From Stygiobacter sp043807765 (GTDB lineage: Bacteria > Bacteroidota > Ignavibacteria > Ignavibacteriales > Melioribacteraceae), in NCBI GenBank assembly GCA_043807765.1, contig JAZDFQ010000066.1:1-64000 (forward strand): DNA of 64,000 bases, in the 5' to 3' direction. A program made the position numbers and the translations under genes. The notes beneath the pieces are model-generated. The model made no database searches and was not told the DNA's origin. It worked only from the letters and a program-made list of their open reading frames with translations. Of this stretch, positions 8,545 to 17,462 are shown in pieces. How positions within the stretch are numbered: the stretch's first letter is position 1; each line of letters begins with the position of its first letter.

Positions 8545-10251
8545 ATGATAACAAAAAAAACATTTTTCTTCTTCCTCATTCTCACTTCAATTGTGTTCTC
8601 GCAAGTAGAAAGAGAAACGCGCGCTGTATGGCTGGCTACAAACCATAGGTTAGATTGGCCGCCTCCTAGCTACAACGCTGAGAAACAGAAGAAAGCACTC
8701 TCCGATATTTTTGATGATCTCGAATCGAAAAAATTTAATACTGTTTACTTTCAGGCAAGAAGCAACGGTACAGTTATGTTTAATTCTTCCTTCGAGCCGC
8801 TTTCTCAATATATAACCGGTCAAGTAGAGGGGGAATCTAGTTACGATCCTCTTAAATATGCAATTGAGCAAGCTCATAAAAGGGGAATTGAAATTCATGC
8901 GTGGATAAATGCTTGCATGGTTTACGGTGGAACAGAAAAAGCAATTCTTCAAAACAAAAATCATCTTTCTCAGAAAAAACCGGAATGGATTGTTGAAGAT
9001 GAGCGTGACGGACAAAAAACTCTTTGGGTAGATCCCGGCTTGCCGGAAGTTAGAGATTACATTTCCGATTTAATTACCGAGATGGTTGAGAATTATGATG
9101 TTGATGGAGTTCATCTTGATTACATCCGCTATCCGGGAAAAAATTTCGAAGATGATTTTTCATATCAGATTCATGGCGCGGGACTAACAAGAGATGATTT
9201 CCGGCGTAATAATATTTCTTCGTTAGTAAAAGAGATTTACGAAAAAGTAAAATCCGTTAAACCATTAGTGAAAATTGGTGCCGCTCCAATTGGTGTGTAT
9301 AAAAAACTTCCCGGTATGTCTGCTTGGGAAAGTTATTACGATATCTATCAAGATTCATACGGCTGGATGAAAAGGGGAATTGTTGATTATTTAACTCCGC
9401 AGATTTACTGGAGTCTTGATGAGAATCCGCGTTTTGATTTATTGGCTAAAGACTGGACTGCCAATTCCAGCGGACGCGGTGTAGTACTAGGCATAGCCGC
9501 TTACAAGGAAAATGTTAAGCCGGATATTGATGAGATGATTAAGCTTTCCAGAAAATTGAAAGCCGACGGAGTTTCATTTTTTAGGTATCAGCATATTAAA
9601 GATTTTGACTTCCCTTCATTTCAGTATAGAACATTTCCGGCAGCAATGCCTTGGCTAAAAGGAATTTATCCTCCAACTCCAATCAATCTTTCTTCCAATG
9701 CCACAACAGAAAAGAATTTTTATTCGCTGAAATGGGAAATGGAGAAAAGCCAGAGCCCTAATGACAGTGTAAGCTATATCGCTATTTATAATCTTCCGAA
9801 AAAGAACTCCGAACCGTTAGCCGAATATTTGTTCGATATTGTTCCGGCGCCTAAAACAAATGTAACTCTTGCAATTGATAAACCGAAAAAGGTGAATTAC
9901 TATTTCAGCGTTAAATCGGTTAACAAACTTTGGAATGAAAGTGTAGAAGCCTCCGATGTTGTCTCAATCGAAATTTCGCAGATGAAAGAATTGGCAAAAT
10001 TAAATGAAGAACTTGCGAAGCCTCTGTTAATTAAAGAATCTAATAATAGCGCGCTGGTTGTTATGCAGAACAGCGTGGATGAACAGATTGAAATTTTTGG
10101 AGGGAAAGGAAAAGTATTTTCTCTGTTAAAGAAAGAGAATGCTTCGATTGGTAAAAATATTTTTACACTTAAAAATGATTTTAAAAAATATGATTTTTTG
10201 AAAATCGTATTCGGAAGTTCTAAAAAAGAGGTAGAGCTTAAGCTACTTTAA
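8545..10251 (+). CDS. Secreted GHL10-family glycoside hydrolase-like protein
   Basis: The 568-aa protein has a signal peptide (TKKTFFFFLILTSIVFSQ) and a GHL10 (DUF187) barrel: it opens with ERETRAVWLATNHRLDWPP, then VYFQARSNGT, GIEIHAWINACM, a VDGVHLDYIRYPG segment with the likely catalytic-region acids, and DYLTPQIYWS. A FnIII-like C-terminal part (about 375-480) follows. GHL10 proteins are thought to cleave peptidoglycan-type or other glycans; the substrate here is unknown. The ATG lies one base after the aroB stop, which suggests coupled translation although the functions look unrelated. Its 3' end overlaps the convergent hydrolase gene by nine bases. Confidence 0.85.
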   Translation: MITKKTFFFFLILTSIVFSQVERETRAVWLATNHRLDWPPPSYNAEKQKKALSDIFDDLESKKFNTVYFQARSNGTVMFNSSFEPLSQYITGQVEGESSYDPLKYAIEQAHKRGIEIHAWINACMVYGGTEKAILQNKNHLSQKKPEWIVEDERDGQKTLWVDPGLPEVRDYISDLITEMVENYDVDGVHLDYIRYPGKNFEDDFSYQIHGAGLTRDDFRRNNISSLVKEIYEKVKSVKPLVKIGAAPIGVYKKLPGMSAWESYYDIYQDSYGWMKRGIVDYLTPQIYWSLDENPRFDLLAKDWTANSSGRGVVLGIAAYKENVKPDIDEMIKLSRKLKADGVSFFRYQHIKDFDFPSFQYRTFPAAMPWLKGIYPPTPINLSSNATTEKNFYSLKWEMEKSQSPNDSVSYIAIYNLPKKNSEPLAEYLFDIVPAPKTNVTLAIDKPKKVNYYFSVKSVNKLWNESVEASDVVSIEISQMKELAKLNEELAKPLLIKESNNSALVVMQNSVDEQIEIFGGKGKVFSLLKKENASIGKNIFTLKNDFKKYDFLKIVFGSSKKEVELKLL

Positions 10252-11094
10252 ATACTTCGCAAACCACTCCCGTCTTAATCCGGCAACCTCATCTCTATGT
10301 GTTTTCAAAAAATGATCTCCACCTTCGAGAAGTATTAATTCGTGAGTATGATTTAGCATTTTGAGTTTTTCAGCTACTCTATTTGAATCGTCCGGGCTGA
10401 CGCGATTATCATTTGTTCCGTGAAGAAGCAGAAGAGGAGTGGTGCTGCAAAGTTTTTCCGGAAAATTTAGGATTGACCTTTTTTCAAATTCCTTTACAAA
10501 ATCCACATCCGTATAATTCAGCTTCATTCGTTCAATAAGCTGCTGCATAAAATTATTTTCGCCGGTATTGTTTCTTAATTCTGAAATTGCTCCAATTACA
10601 ACTGCGGCTTTAAATATATCCGTTCGTGTTAAAGTTAGATATGTCATCAATCCGCCCCGGCTCCATCCTTCAATTCCCCAGCTGGTTGTATCGGCAAACT
10701 TTAGTTCATCTGCTAAGGGAATGAGATTAAGAACATCATCAACGTCGCTGCCGCCGAATTCATCTTCTCCTTCGCTTCCGGCATTGCCCCGGTATTGAGA
10801 TGCAAGAACAACATATCCCCAGTGGGCTATTTGCCCGAATATTCCTTTCGCGTTGAACTCATCAATTGCGCCGGCGGCGGCGAAACCGCCTCGGCACCAA
10901 ATAATGCAAGGATATTTTTTTGATTGATCTTTAGGGTAAGCGAGATAACCATTTATTTTTAATCCGCCGGATAAATATGTAATCTTTTCGACAAGAGAAT
11001 CATCAAGAGTTTCGGCACCCCAGCCGCTGGAAATCATTTTCTCTTGAATGGAACTAAGTTTTATTTCTTGCCGTAAAATAAACCGGGTATTCAT
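10243..11094 (-). CDS. Alpha/beta hydrolase, prolyl-oligopeptidase-like
   Basis: This 283-aa protein has no signal peptide and so is probably cytoplasmic. It carries a serine-hydrolase triad: S145 in GWSRGG, D229 in HGTNDNRVSP and H261 in GGDHFL, with an oxyanion-type WCRGGF loop near 66-71. The layout (small N-terminal cap, then catalytic domain) resembles the dipeptidyl-peptidase/prolyl-oligopeptidase S9 catalytic domain without its propeller, so it may act as an esterase or acylaminoacyl peptidase. It is transcribed toward the GHL10 gene and the two overlap by nine bases at their 3' ends. The natural substrate cannot be told. Confidence 0.85.
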   Translation of the reverse strand: MNTRFILRQEIKLSSIQEKMISSGWGAETLDDSLVEKITYLSGGLKINGYLAYPKDQSKKYPCIIWCRGGFAAAGAIDEFNAKGIFGQIAHWGYVVLASQYRGNAGSEGEDEFGGSDVDDVLNLIPLADELKFADTTSWGIEGWSRGGLMTYLTLTRTDIFKAAVVIGAISELRNNTGENNFMQQLIERMKLNYTDVDFVKEFEKRSILNFPEKLCSTTPLLLLHGTNDNRVSPDDSNRVAEKLKMLNHTHELILLEGGDHFLKTHRDEVAGLRREWFAKYLK

Positions 11095-11203
11095 AAATTC
11101 CTTTATAAAATAGTTAAATTAGAGTTGTCGGCTTTGCAGTAAAAGAAATTTAACTACTGCATTGCTCTCAATATTTCATAAACCAATTTACAGATTAACA
11201 TTT

Positions 11204-11767
11204 ATGTCTAAAAACAAACAAATCTCTAAAAAGCAGATGAACAAAAACCGATTTATGCAGATTACGGTCGTGATCGTTTTGGTTGCATTTGTTGCATATT
11301 TTGTTCTTTCAAATCTATTAATAACAAAGAATCCGATAAATCCGGAGCTGGAAAAAGCCGTGAATGGAAAAGCCGCTTACTCGTTTACCAAAGAAGGTGA
11401 TCTTTCTTTCACTAACAAAAATGGGGATGCAATTGCCCAAATAGAAATTGAAATTGCTGATGACGGCCAACAGCGCCAGACCGGTTTAATGTTCCGCAAC
11501 ACGATGGCAGAAAACCAAGGCATGCTTTTCATTTTTGATACTGAGGAACCGCAAGCATTCTGGATGCACAATACAATTCTTCCGCTCGATATTATTTATG
11601 TGAATTCCAAAATGGAAATTGTTACAATTGTTAAAAACGCTAAACCTTTCGATGATACCTCTCTTCCTTCAGTTAAGCCGGCGCAGTATGTAGTTGAAGT
11701 GGTTGCAGGCTATACAGTTAAGCTTGGAATTAAAGAAGGTGACAAAATTGTTTGGCGGCGAAGTTGA
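11204..11767 (+). CDS. DUF192 family protein, membrane-anchored
   Basis: The 187-aa protein has a basic N-terminus, one hydrophobic anchor (about 20-36, ITVVIVLVAFVAYFVLS) and then a DUF192 domain: RQTGLMFRNTM, GMLFIF, FWMHNTILPLDIIYV, and VVEVVAGYTVKLGIKEGD. The domain is found in envelope proteins of many bacteria; its role is not established. The ATG at 11204 is preferred to an upstream TTG because the anchor then sits in the usual place. A hairpin made of repeat-like words lies between it and purU. Confidence 0.85.
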   Translation: MSKNKQISKKQMNKNRFMQITVVIVLVAFVAYFVLSNLLITKNPINPELEKAVNGKAAYSFTKEGDLSFTNKNGDAIAQIEIEIADDGQQRQTGLMFRNTMAENQGMLFIFDTEEPQAFWMHNTILPLDIIYVNSKMEIVTIVKNAKPFDDTSLPSVKPAQYVVEVVAGYTVKLGIKEGDKIVWRRS

Positions 11768-11791
11768 TTAACGGAAAACGTAAAACGAAAG

Positions 11792-11852
11792 AAGTAAGAC
11801 GTGCAACTGAAAATGTACTTGAATTTGACCTCTCAAGTTTTACGTCTTACTT
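11792..11852. repeat. Inverted repeat between DUF192 gene and purU
   Basis: Arms AAGTAAGACGT (11792-11802) and ACGTCTTACTT (11842-11852) are perfectly complementary over 11 bp, with inner arms CTTGA/TCAAG. It uses the same GTAAAACG / TTTCACG vocabulary as the longer repeat tract after purU. It may act as a weak terminator or be a dispersed repeat. Confidence 0.6.
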
Positions 11853-11867
11853 TTCACGGAATCTTAG

Positions 11868-12731
11868 ATGATTGACAAAACACCATTAATAGCTACTTTA
11901 CTTTTATCGTGCGCGGATAGGCGAGGATTAGTTGCGCAGATTTCCCAGTTCATTTTTCAGCGGGGAGGCAATATTCTTAATCTGGATGAGCATGTAGAAA
12001 GAGAAGAGAATATGTTTTTCACCCGTGTTGAGTGGGACACCGAAGAAGTAAAACTTAGTCGTGAAGAATTTGAAAATGAATTTTCGGAGCTCGCGAAAAG
12101 CTTTTCTGCCGATTACAAGATTTTCTACAATGATAAAAAACATAGCACAGCAATTTTTGTTTCCAAGTATGAACACTGTCTGCAAGAAATCCTTTGGCTT
12201 AACAGTATAGGCGATATATCTGCCGACATAAAATTAATTATCTCCAACCACCAGGATTTACAACCGCTAGCTGCACAGTACAAGATTCCTTTTTACTTAA
12301 TTCCGGTTGAACATAATAAGCATGAAGCCGAAGCAGCGGAACTTGAGCTGCTAAAAAGGAATGATGTTGACACAGTTATCTTAGCGCGCTATATGCAAGT
12401 TTTATCAGATGATTTTGTAAAAGAGTTTCCATTTAAGATTATCAACATTCATCATTCATTTCTTCCGGCGTTTGTCGGTGCTAACCCATATAGACAAGCT
12501 TATGAAAAAGGTGTTAAGATTATTGGCGCTACAAGCCATTACGTAACTGCCGATCTGGATGAGGGACCAATAATTGAACAAGGCGTAGCAAGAATTTCCC
12601 ACAAAGATTCTTTGAAAGATTTGATAAGCAAGGGAAGGGAACTTGAAAGATCTGTCCTCGCTAAGGCGGTAAAATATCATCTCGCAAACAGAGTACTTCC
12701 GTTTGGAAAAAAAACAATTGTGTTTGAGTAG
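11868..12731 (+). CDS. purU: Formyltetrahydrofolate deformylase
   Basis: The 287-aa protein hydrolyses 10-formyltetrahydrofolate to formate and tetrahydrofolate, balancing one-carbon units. An N-terminal ACT domain (about 7-85: CADRRGLVAQISQFIFQRGGNI) is followed by a formyltransferase-type catalytic domain with LARYMQVLS, the INIHHSFLPAF motif holding the catalytic Asn and His, and HYVTADLDEGPII holding the catalytic Asp. The length and domain order match PurU rather than PurN, which lacks the ACT domain. There is no close operon partner; inverted or repeat tracts flank the gene on both sides. Confidence 0.95.
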   Translation: MIDKTPLIATLLLSCADRRGLVAQISQFIFQRGGNILNLDEHVEREENMFFTRVEWDTEEVKLSREEFENEFSELAKSFSADYKIFYNDKKHSTAIFVSKYEHCLQEILWLNSIGDISADIKLIISNHQDLQPLAAQYKIPFYLIPVEHNKHEAEAAELELLKRNDVDTVILARYMQVLSDDFVKEFPFKIINIHHSFLPAFVGANPYRQAYEKGVKIIGATSHYVTADLDEGPIIEQGVARISHKDSLKDLISKGRELERSVLAKAVKYHLANRVLPFGKKTIVFE

Positions 12732-12951
12732 GGGAAACGAGAGGCGAGAAAAGTGAAACGTCAAAGGTGAAAAGTAAAACGGGAGACAAAAAACGTGAAA
12801 AGATGAAAGGTGAAAAGTGACACGAAAGACGAAAACCGTAAAAGAGCCTGTCCCGAGCTCTTTTCGGGATGAAAAGTTAAAAGCGAAATACATTCTCTAA
12901 CATATCAGTTTTCACTTCTCACGTTTCACCTTTGTCGTTTCCCGGCTTTTC
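12732..12951. repeat. Intergenic tract of degenerate GTGAAAAG/TTTCACG words
   Basis: This 220-base gap is made largely of short variants of GTGAAACG, GTGAAAAGT and AAACGTGAAA on its left side and the complementary TTCACTTCTCACGTTTCACC on its right, so the tract can fold on itself. An inner hairpin near 12852-12868 has CCCGA/TCGGG arms. A 22-base stretch here (12919-12940) recurs with one change inside the aconitase gene (20112-20133). No coding character is seen. Confidence 0.65.
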
Positions 12952-15645
12952 TCATTTCATCAAAATAAGTTTTTTTGTTTCGCTATAACTGCCGCATTGC
13001 AAGCGGTAGAAGTAAACTCCCGAAGCCAATTTATAATTTACAATTGAGAATTTAGAATTATAAGTCCCGGGTTGTTTGTATTCATCAACAAGTGTAGCAA
13101 CTTCGCGGCCGAGAAGATCGTAAATTTTTAGTGTAACAAATCTGGGAGTTGGAAGCTGATATTCGATAGTTGTTGATGGATTAAACGGATTAGGGTAGTT
13201 TTGGGAGAGAGAAAAATATGTTGGAAGTCCGGTATCTTCATAAGTAATACCAACCTCATATCCTTCAAAAGTCTCTCCATAAGCATGGCCATCAATATCA
13301 CATCCAACCAGTTCATACTGTACCAAATCATTCCAATAAGACCTGCCTTGTGAACCGTAGGTTTTTATGCCGATGTTGTTGATGAAGCTTCTATAATAAA
13401 AACGAGGGGTAAACCCGCCGGACCATTCATACAAATCAAAACTTTTGTTAAAAACATTTATGTTTTTGGAGAAATCTGAAAGATCGAAAATCTTGTACGC
13501 ACTAATATTAGTGTATATATGTGGAAACTCTAATATGGTATTCCCTTCTTGCAAATAGAATATGAATGCACGTTTTGTTAAAACGAATTGTTGTTTATCG
13601 CTAGTATATTCATCTAACTGATACATTAGTTTATTATTAATTAATGAATCCTTGGTAATGATGAGCATTTTGTAAACACCATTAAAACCGTAAGAAGTTA
13701 TGTATTTGTAGTACCAACGGTTACCAATTTTGAGTGGAAAGTAACCAAGGTTTTTTGCGTTTGTAATACTAAAAGTAGAATCTGTAATATGGTAATACTG
13801 CGGATCTTTGTTCGCGGCTACTTTAATTTTGCATTTATCCGAAACTTTATTTGGTACTTTGACATTAATTTTGTTTGGCGAATAATAATCGGGCGTGTAA
13901 AAGGATGAACCTAAGGACTCCCAGCTATTTCCGTTATCAACAGATAAAAAAAGTGAAAAATTCTTAAGATAGAGTCCGGCAACAGTAACTTGCTTAATAC
14001 TATCTACCTGCCATTTATAACCCTTGCCGGGCGATACAATTTGTATACTTGGCGGGTATGTAACAAAAATATTCGAAGCGAAGTCCGTTATTTCCGGGTT
14101 GCTTACATCTTGTATAGTAATATCAATATATTCATTAATATCGCGGGTATGCCAGATGCAGCTGCCATCACTAATATTTGCGGTCAAAGAATCAAATGTT
14201 GCATTAAAGCCGTCATTCTTAAATGTAAAAAGAAATTTAATTGGTCCGGGCGATTGATAATTTGAACTCCATTTTAGCTGAATGTAAGAATTCATTCGGA
14301 TTGTGTCGCCGCTGACCGGATATTCCAATTTTAATTTTCTAGGATCTTCTATAACTGAAAAAGAGTTATCAGATAAATCAAACAAGTTATTATTCTTTTG
14401 AACGATCTTTATTAACGCGTTATTCGTAGGTGGTAGATAAACTCTCCAGTTGAAAACGCCTTGGCTTATATTGATATTCTCTGCTAGAAGACTCCATTCG
14501 CTACCGGAATTTGAAGAGGCATAGATGTCGATTTTTTCGGTAATAAGGTTCTGTGCTTTCCAAGTAATAGGTACAATATTTTTAGGATAAATTTTTTCGT
14601 TACCATTCGGAGAGACAATTGTTATAGATTTAGTTGTATCTTTTTTAAGATAAGTTCCATCCATGCCAACAACAACAATATTGTCCGCGTCAATTATTTC
14701 TACATCATTTAGCTCTGTATTAATGAACCATGGTTTATAATCGCTGGTAGGTTGGTTTATCCAGGTAGCAAAATATTCTTTGGGAAATGTTGCTTTTAGA
14801 ATTTGTCCGTAGCCCGATATTGAATGTCCTACGGAATAAACACTATTTGAATCTAGCGATTCAACACGCGAGTATTTTGCAAAGGGAAATTTTTCTCCGG
14901 TGACAAAATTAGGAGCATTAAAATTACAGTTGTTCCAAGTGTTTCCCCCATTATCTGTCCAAATTATGTGTGGGCTATTAATGGAATGCCATTTGCCGGT
15001 TATCCATCCATGGTCTTTATCCATAAAAGATATTGCTGACGCATCCACCCAGCCTTTAATATCAACAAATTTCCAATTAGAGCCGCCATCCTCAGTTTTA
15101 TAAACAAACTCAACGCCGCAAACCCAGCCGGTATTATTATCATAGAAGTAAATATCTGCGACCTCTTTTAAGTAAGTATCCTGATATGCTTCCTTAATTG
15201 TAATCCAGCTAGCTCCGCCATCAATTGTTCTTTTTATTGAGAATGTATTATTGAGATAACTAGTACACCAGCCTGTAGATTCGCTTATGAATGAATAATA
15301 AAATTTACCGGCAGCTACTTTGTATTTGTTCCATATATTACCGCCATCTTTAGAAACAAAGAGGTTTCCATCGGAGTCGTTAAAAAACAGTGTTGTTTTG
15401 TCAATAACCTGGAGTTTTTGTGGTGCAAAGCTTCCGGAAAAAATATTCACCCAGTTGAGTCCGCCGTTAGTTGTTTTAAAAATAATCCCTTCGTTTTCTT
15501 GGCGACCGATAATCCAGCCTGTATTGTGATCTGCGAATTCAACGTCAATTAAATTTGCCTTCGATGGAAAATCTTTCTTTGACCACTGCCCGGAGACGGT
15601 CATAAAACAAAAAAGTATAATTGCAGAAGTAAAAAGCTTTTTCAT
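12952..15645 (-). CDS. Secreted Ycf48/BNR-type propeller protein with T9SS sorting domain
   Basis: The 897-aa protein has a signal peptide ending near VSGQ. Residues about 20-350 hold repeated BNR/Ycf48-like blades (TTNGGLNW, SKDGGNIW, TIDGGASW, TEDGGSNW, TDNGGNTW), followed by Ig-like sandwich segments, a PLKIGNRWYYKY domain near 640-800 shared with the next two upstream genes, and a T9SS type A sorting domain (NYPNPFNP to KKLILMK). It should be exported to the cell surface. ATG 15645 is chosen since AAGGTG lies just before it. It is the last gene of a four-gene operon. The ligand or role is unknown; assembly or glycan/protein binding is only a guess from propeller proteins. Confidence 0.8.
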   Translation of the reverse strand: MKKLFTSAIILFCFMTVSGQWSKKDFPSKANLIDVEFADHNTGWIIGRQENEGIIFKTTNGGLNWVNIFSGSFAPQKLQVIDKTTLFFNDSDGNLFVSKDGGNIWNKYKVAAGKFYYSFISESTGWCTSYLNNTFSIKRTIDGGASWITIKEAYQDTYLKEVADIYFYDNNTGWVCGVEFVYKTEDGGSNWKFVDIKGWVDASAISFMDKDHGWITGKWHSINSPHIIWTDNGGNTWNNCNFNAPNFVTGEKFPFAKYSRVESLDSNSVYSVGHSISGYGQILKATFPKEYFATWINQPTSDYKPWFINTELNDVEIIDADNIVVVGMDGTYLKKDTTKSITIVSPNGNEKIYPKNIVPITWKAQNLITEKIDIYASSNSGSEWSLLAENINISQGVFNWRVYLPPTNNALIKIVQKNNNLFDLSDNSFSVIEDPRKLKLEYPVSGDTIRMNSYIQLKWSSNYQSPGPIKFLFTFKNDGFNATFDSLTANISDGSCIWHTRDINEYIDITIQDVSNPEITDFASNIFVTYPPSIQIVSPGKGYKWQVDSIKQVTVAGLYLKNFSLFLSVDNGNSWESLGSSFYTPDYYSPNKINVKVPNKVSDKCKIKVAANKDPQYYHITDSTFSITNAKNLGYFPLKIGNRWYYKYITSYGFNGVYKMLIITKDSLINNKLMYQLDEYTSDKQQFVLTKRAFIFYLQEGNTILEFPHIYTNISAYKIFDLSDFSKNINVFNKSFDLYEWSGGFTPRFYYRSFINNIGIKTYGSQGRSYWNDLVQYELVGCDIDGHAYGETFEGYEVGITYEDTGLPTYFSLSQNYPNPFNPSTTIEYQLPTPRFVTLKIYDLLGREVATLVDEYKQPGTYNSKFSIVNYKLASGVYFYRLQCGSYSETKKLILMK
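12958..13217 (-). repeat. T9SS sorting-domain DNA repeat, copy 1
   Basis: The last ~260 bases of the gene encode the sorting domain and are nearly the same, base for base, as three further copies at 15671-15925, 16523-16785 and 17466-17729. A short segment coding the residues after GTYNS is the main variable part. Confidence 0.8.
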
Positions 15646-15670
15646 GAGGGTCACCTTACTTTATCAAAAT

Positions 15671-15925
15671 TTATTTCTTTGTCACACTGAAACTGCCGGC
15701 TTGCAAGCGGTAAAAGTAAACACCGGAAGACAATTTATAATTTACAATTGAGAATTTAGAATTATAAGTTCCGGCTTGTTTGTATTCATTAACAAGTGTT
15801 GCAACTTCGCGCCCGAGGGGATCGTAAATTTTTAGTGTGACAAAGCCGGGAGTTGGAAGCTGATAATCGATAGTTGTTGATGGATTGAAGGGGTTAGGGT
15901 AGTTTTGGGAAAGAGAGAACTGAGT
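15671..15925 (-). repeat. T9SS sorting-domain DNA repeat, copy 2
   Basis: This is the second near-identical copy; it reads PLGREV where the others read LLGREV, and carries the early stop described for its gene. Confidence 0.75.
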
Positions 15926-16507
15926 TGGCAAATCATCACCAGGATTAATTACATTAAGTATTACTCCATATTGCTTCCCATCAATAATTGCCCCAGAACA
16001 TTCAAATCCTAAAAGCTCACCTACATATGCTACAAGACCCAGACCATAAACGATGTAATAATATCCGTCTGCAGTTGATTTTACATCATCTCTAAAGAAT
16101 CTTATGTAATCATACTGTTGTCCTAATATTTTCATAGTACCTTTTGAGTTAACAGTAATTATATGTGTGGTACCGGGATATTCAATTCTGCTGACAGTGT
16201 CGCGAACATTTAAGGAAAAATCATAAAAAACAGTTTCCAAGTTTTTTAGTACCGATTGATAGAGATAAACTTTTGATCCTTCTGTTCTGTAATAGCCATT
16301 TAAGTACACTCCTTCAATTTTAGCGTACTTTTTATTATTCGGCATAATTGAGTCGCAGACAACACAGCTTTCATTGTAAGAATTATGACCCTCGGTAAAT
16401 TGCCAACGATTACCTACCTGAAGCGGGAAATAGTCTTGCGCTACATTTTGTTGTGAAAATATAATAGTGCTAAAAAACAACATGATTAACATAAGTTGCT
16501 GCTTCAT
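15671..16507 (-). CDS. Small secreted protein with cut-short T9SS sorting domain
   Basis: The 278-aa protein has a signal peptide (LMLIMLFFSTIIFSQ), a FPLQVGNRWQFTEG domain (about 30-190) with a CVVC pair, and a T9SS type A domain. The sorting domain stops at SVTKK: the codon that is TTA (Leu) in the sister genes is TAA here, and the remaining codons ATT TTG ATA AAG TAA are still in frame behind it (15656-15670), so one base change removed the last residues of the signal. ATG 16507 is favoured over GTG 16513 because AAGGGG sits upstream. The binding or enzymatic role is not known. It lies 25 bases before the next operon gene and six after the previous one's stop region. Confidence 0.75.
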   Translation of the reverse strand: MKQQLMLIMLFFSTIIFSQQNVAQDYFPLQVGNRWQFTEGHNSYNESCVVCDSIMPNNKKYAKIEGVYLNGYYRTEGSKVYLYQSVLKNLETVFYDFSLNVRDTVSRIEYPGTTHIITVNSKGTMKILGQQYDYIRFFRDDVKSTADGYYYIVYGLGLVAYVGELLGFECSGAIIDGKQYGVILNVINPGDDLPTQFSLSQNYPNPFNPSTTIDYQLPTPGFVTLKIYDPLGREVATLVNEYKQAGTYNSKFSIVNYKLSSGVYFYRLQAGSFSVTKK

Positions 16508-16519
16508 AAACACCCCTTC

Positions 16520-17446
16520 TTATTTCATCAAAATTAATTTCTTTGTTTGGCTGTAACTGCCGGCGGTTAAACGGTAAAAGTAAACACCGGAAGTGAGTGA
16601 AGAACGAAGAGTGTTGAACGTAGAGTTGTAAGTTCCAGGTTGTTTGTATTCATCAACAAGTGCTGCAACTTCGCGGCCGAGAAGATCGTAAACTTTGAGT
16701 GTAACAAAGCCGGGAGTTGGAAGCTGATAATCGATAGTTGTTGATGGATTAAAGGGGTTGGGATAGTTTTGGGAAAGAGAAAACTTTGTATCAATAGATT
16801 TTTTTCCTTCTACACTGCTGATTATCTGGTTATTGAATTTGCTTATATAATATTCTGACGACCTCATACCGCCAATATAACTGTGTTTGAAAATTAGCTT
16901 TAAAATTCCCACATCTTTTCTAAGCATAAACTCATAATTGTACCGTGAAAGAGTAGGGTTATCCTTATCGGGGAAAATTATTCTTAAAAATATATCTCCA
17001 TCTGTAGAATACTCTTTGTAGCGGAAAAATTTTGAAGTATCCGGTGCACCCGTCTTAAAAGGAAAGATGCTTAGTGGATCTGAAGCGGTGCTTGATGTTA
17101 GTTCATGGTTTAATTCTAGTAATTCTATAATGGTGATGGCTGTAGAGTCTTTAACGCTTTGAAGCGGGATACCATAAGTATCTCTTGTAGCGTTTTTCTT
17201 CTGCTTGATTTCCCATGTTACATAGCCATTAGGTTGTTCTGATTTACTTATAACTTGAAATTCGATTAATCCCGATTCTGTTGAAGAAAAATGAGAAAAG
17301 TACCCGACTTGCTTTGTCGTATATGTGTAATTCCATTTATTGCCGACCGCTAACGGTAAACAATCGCTAAGATTATCAATTTGCGCAGAAGTAAAATTTG
17401 CCAATGCAATTGATAATGCAAACATTTTTAGAATTAATCTTCTCAT
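16520..17446 (-). CDS. Small secreted protein with PLxxGNxW domain and T9SS sorting domain
   Basis: The 308-aa protein has a signal peptide (FALSIALANFTSAQ), then a domain starting LPLAVGNKWNYTYTTK (about 30-210) and a complete T9SS type A sorting domain ending QTKKLILMK. The N-terminal domain resembles that of the 278-aa neighbour and the C-terminal part of the 897-aa protein, so three consecutive genes share this module. No catalytic motif is seen. It is the second gene of the operon, 16 bases after the stop of the 746-aa propeller gene. Confidence 0.75.
   Translation of the reverse strand: MRRLILKMFALSIALANFTSAQIDNLSDCLPLAVGNKWNYTYTTKQVGYFSHFSSTESGLIEFQVISKSEQPNGYVTWEIKQKKNATRDTYGIPLQSVKDSTAITIIELLELNHELTSSTASDPLSIFPFKTGAPDTSKFFRYKEYSTDGDIFLRIIFPDKDNPTLSRYNYEFMLRKDVGILKLIFKHSYIGGMRSSEYYISKFNNQIISSVEGKKSIDTKFSLSQNYPNPFNPSTTIDYQLPTPGFVTLKVYDLLGREVAALVDEYKQPGTYNSTFNTLRSSLTSGVYFYRLTAGSYSQTKKLILMK
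16523..16785 (-). repeat. T9SS sorting-domain DNA repeat, copy 3
   Basis: This third copy differs mostly in the variable segment after GTYNS, which here reads TFNTLRSSLTSG. Confidence 0.75.
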
Positions 17447-17462
17447 GTTATCATTTCCATTA

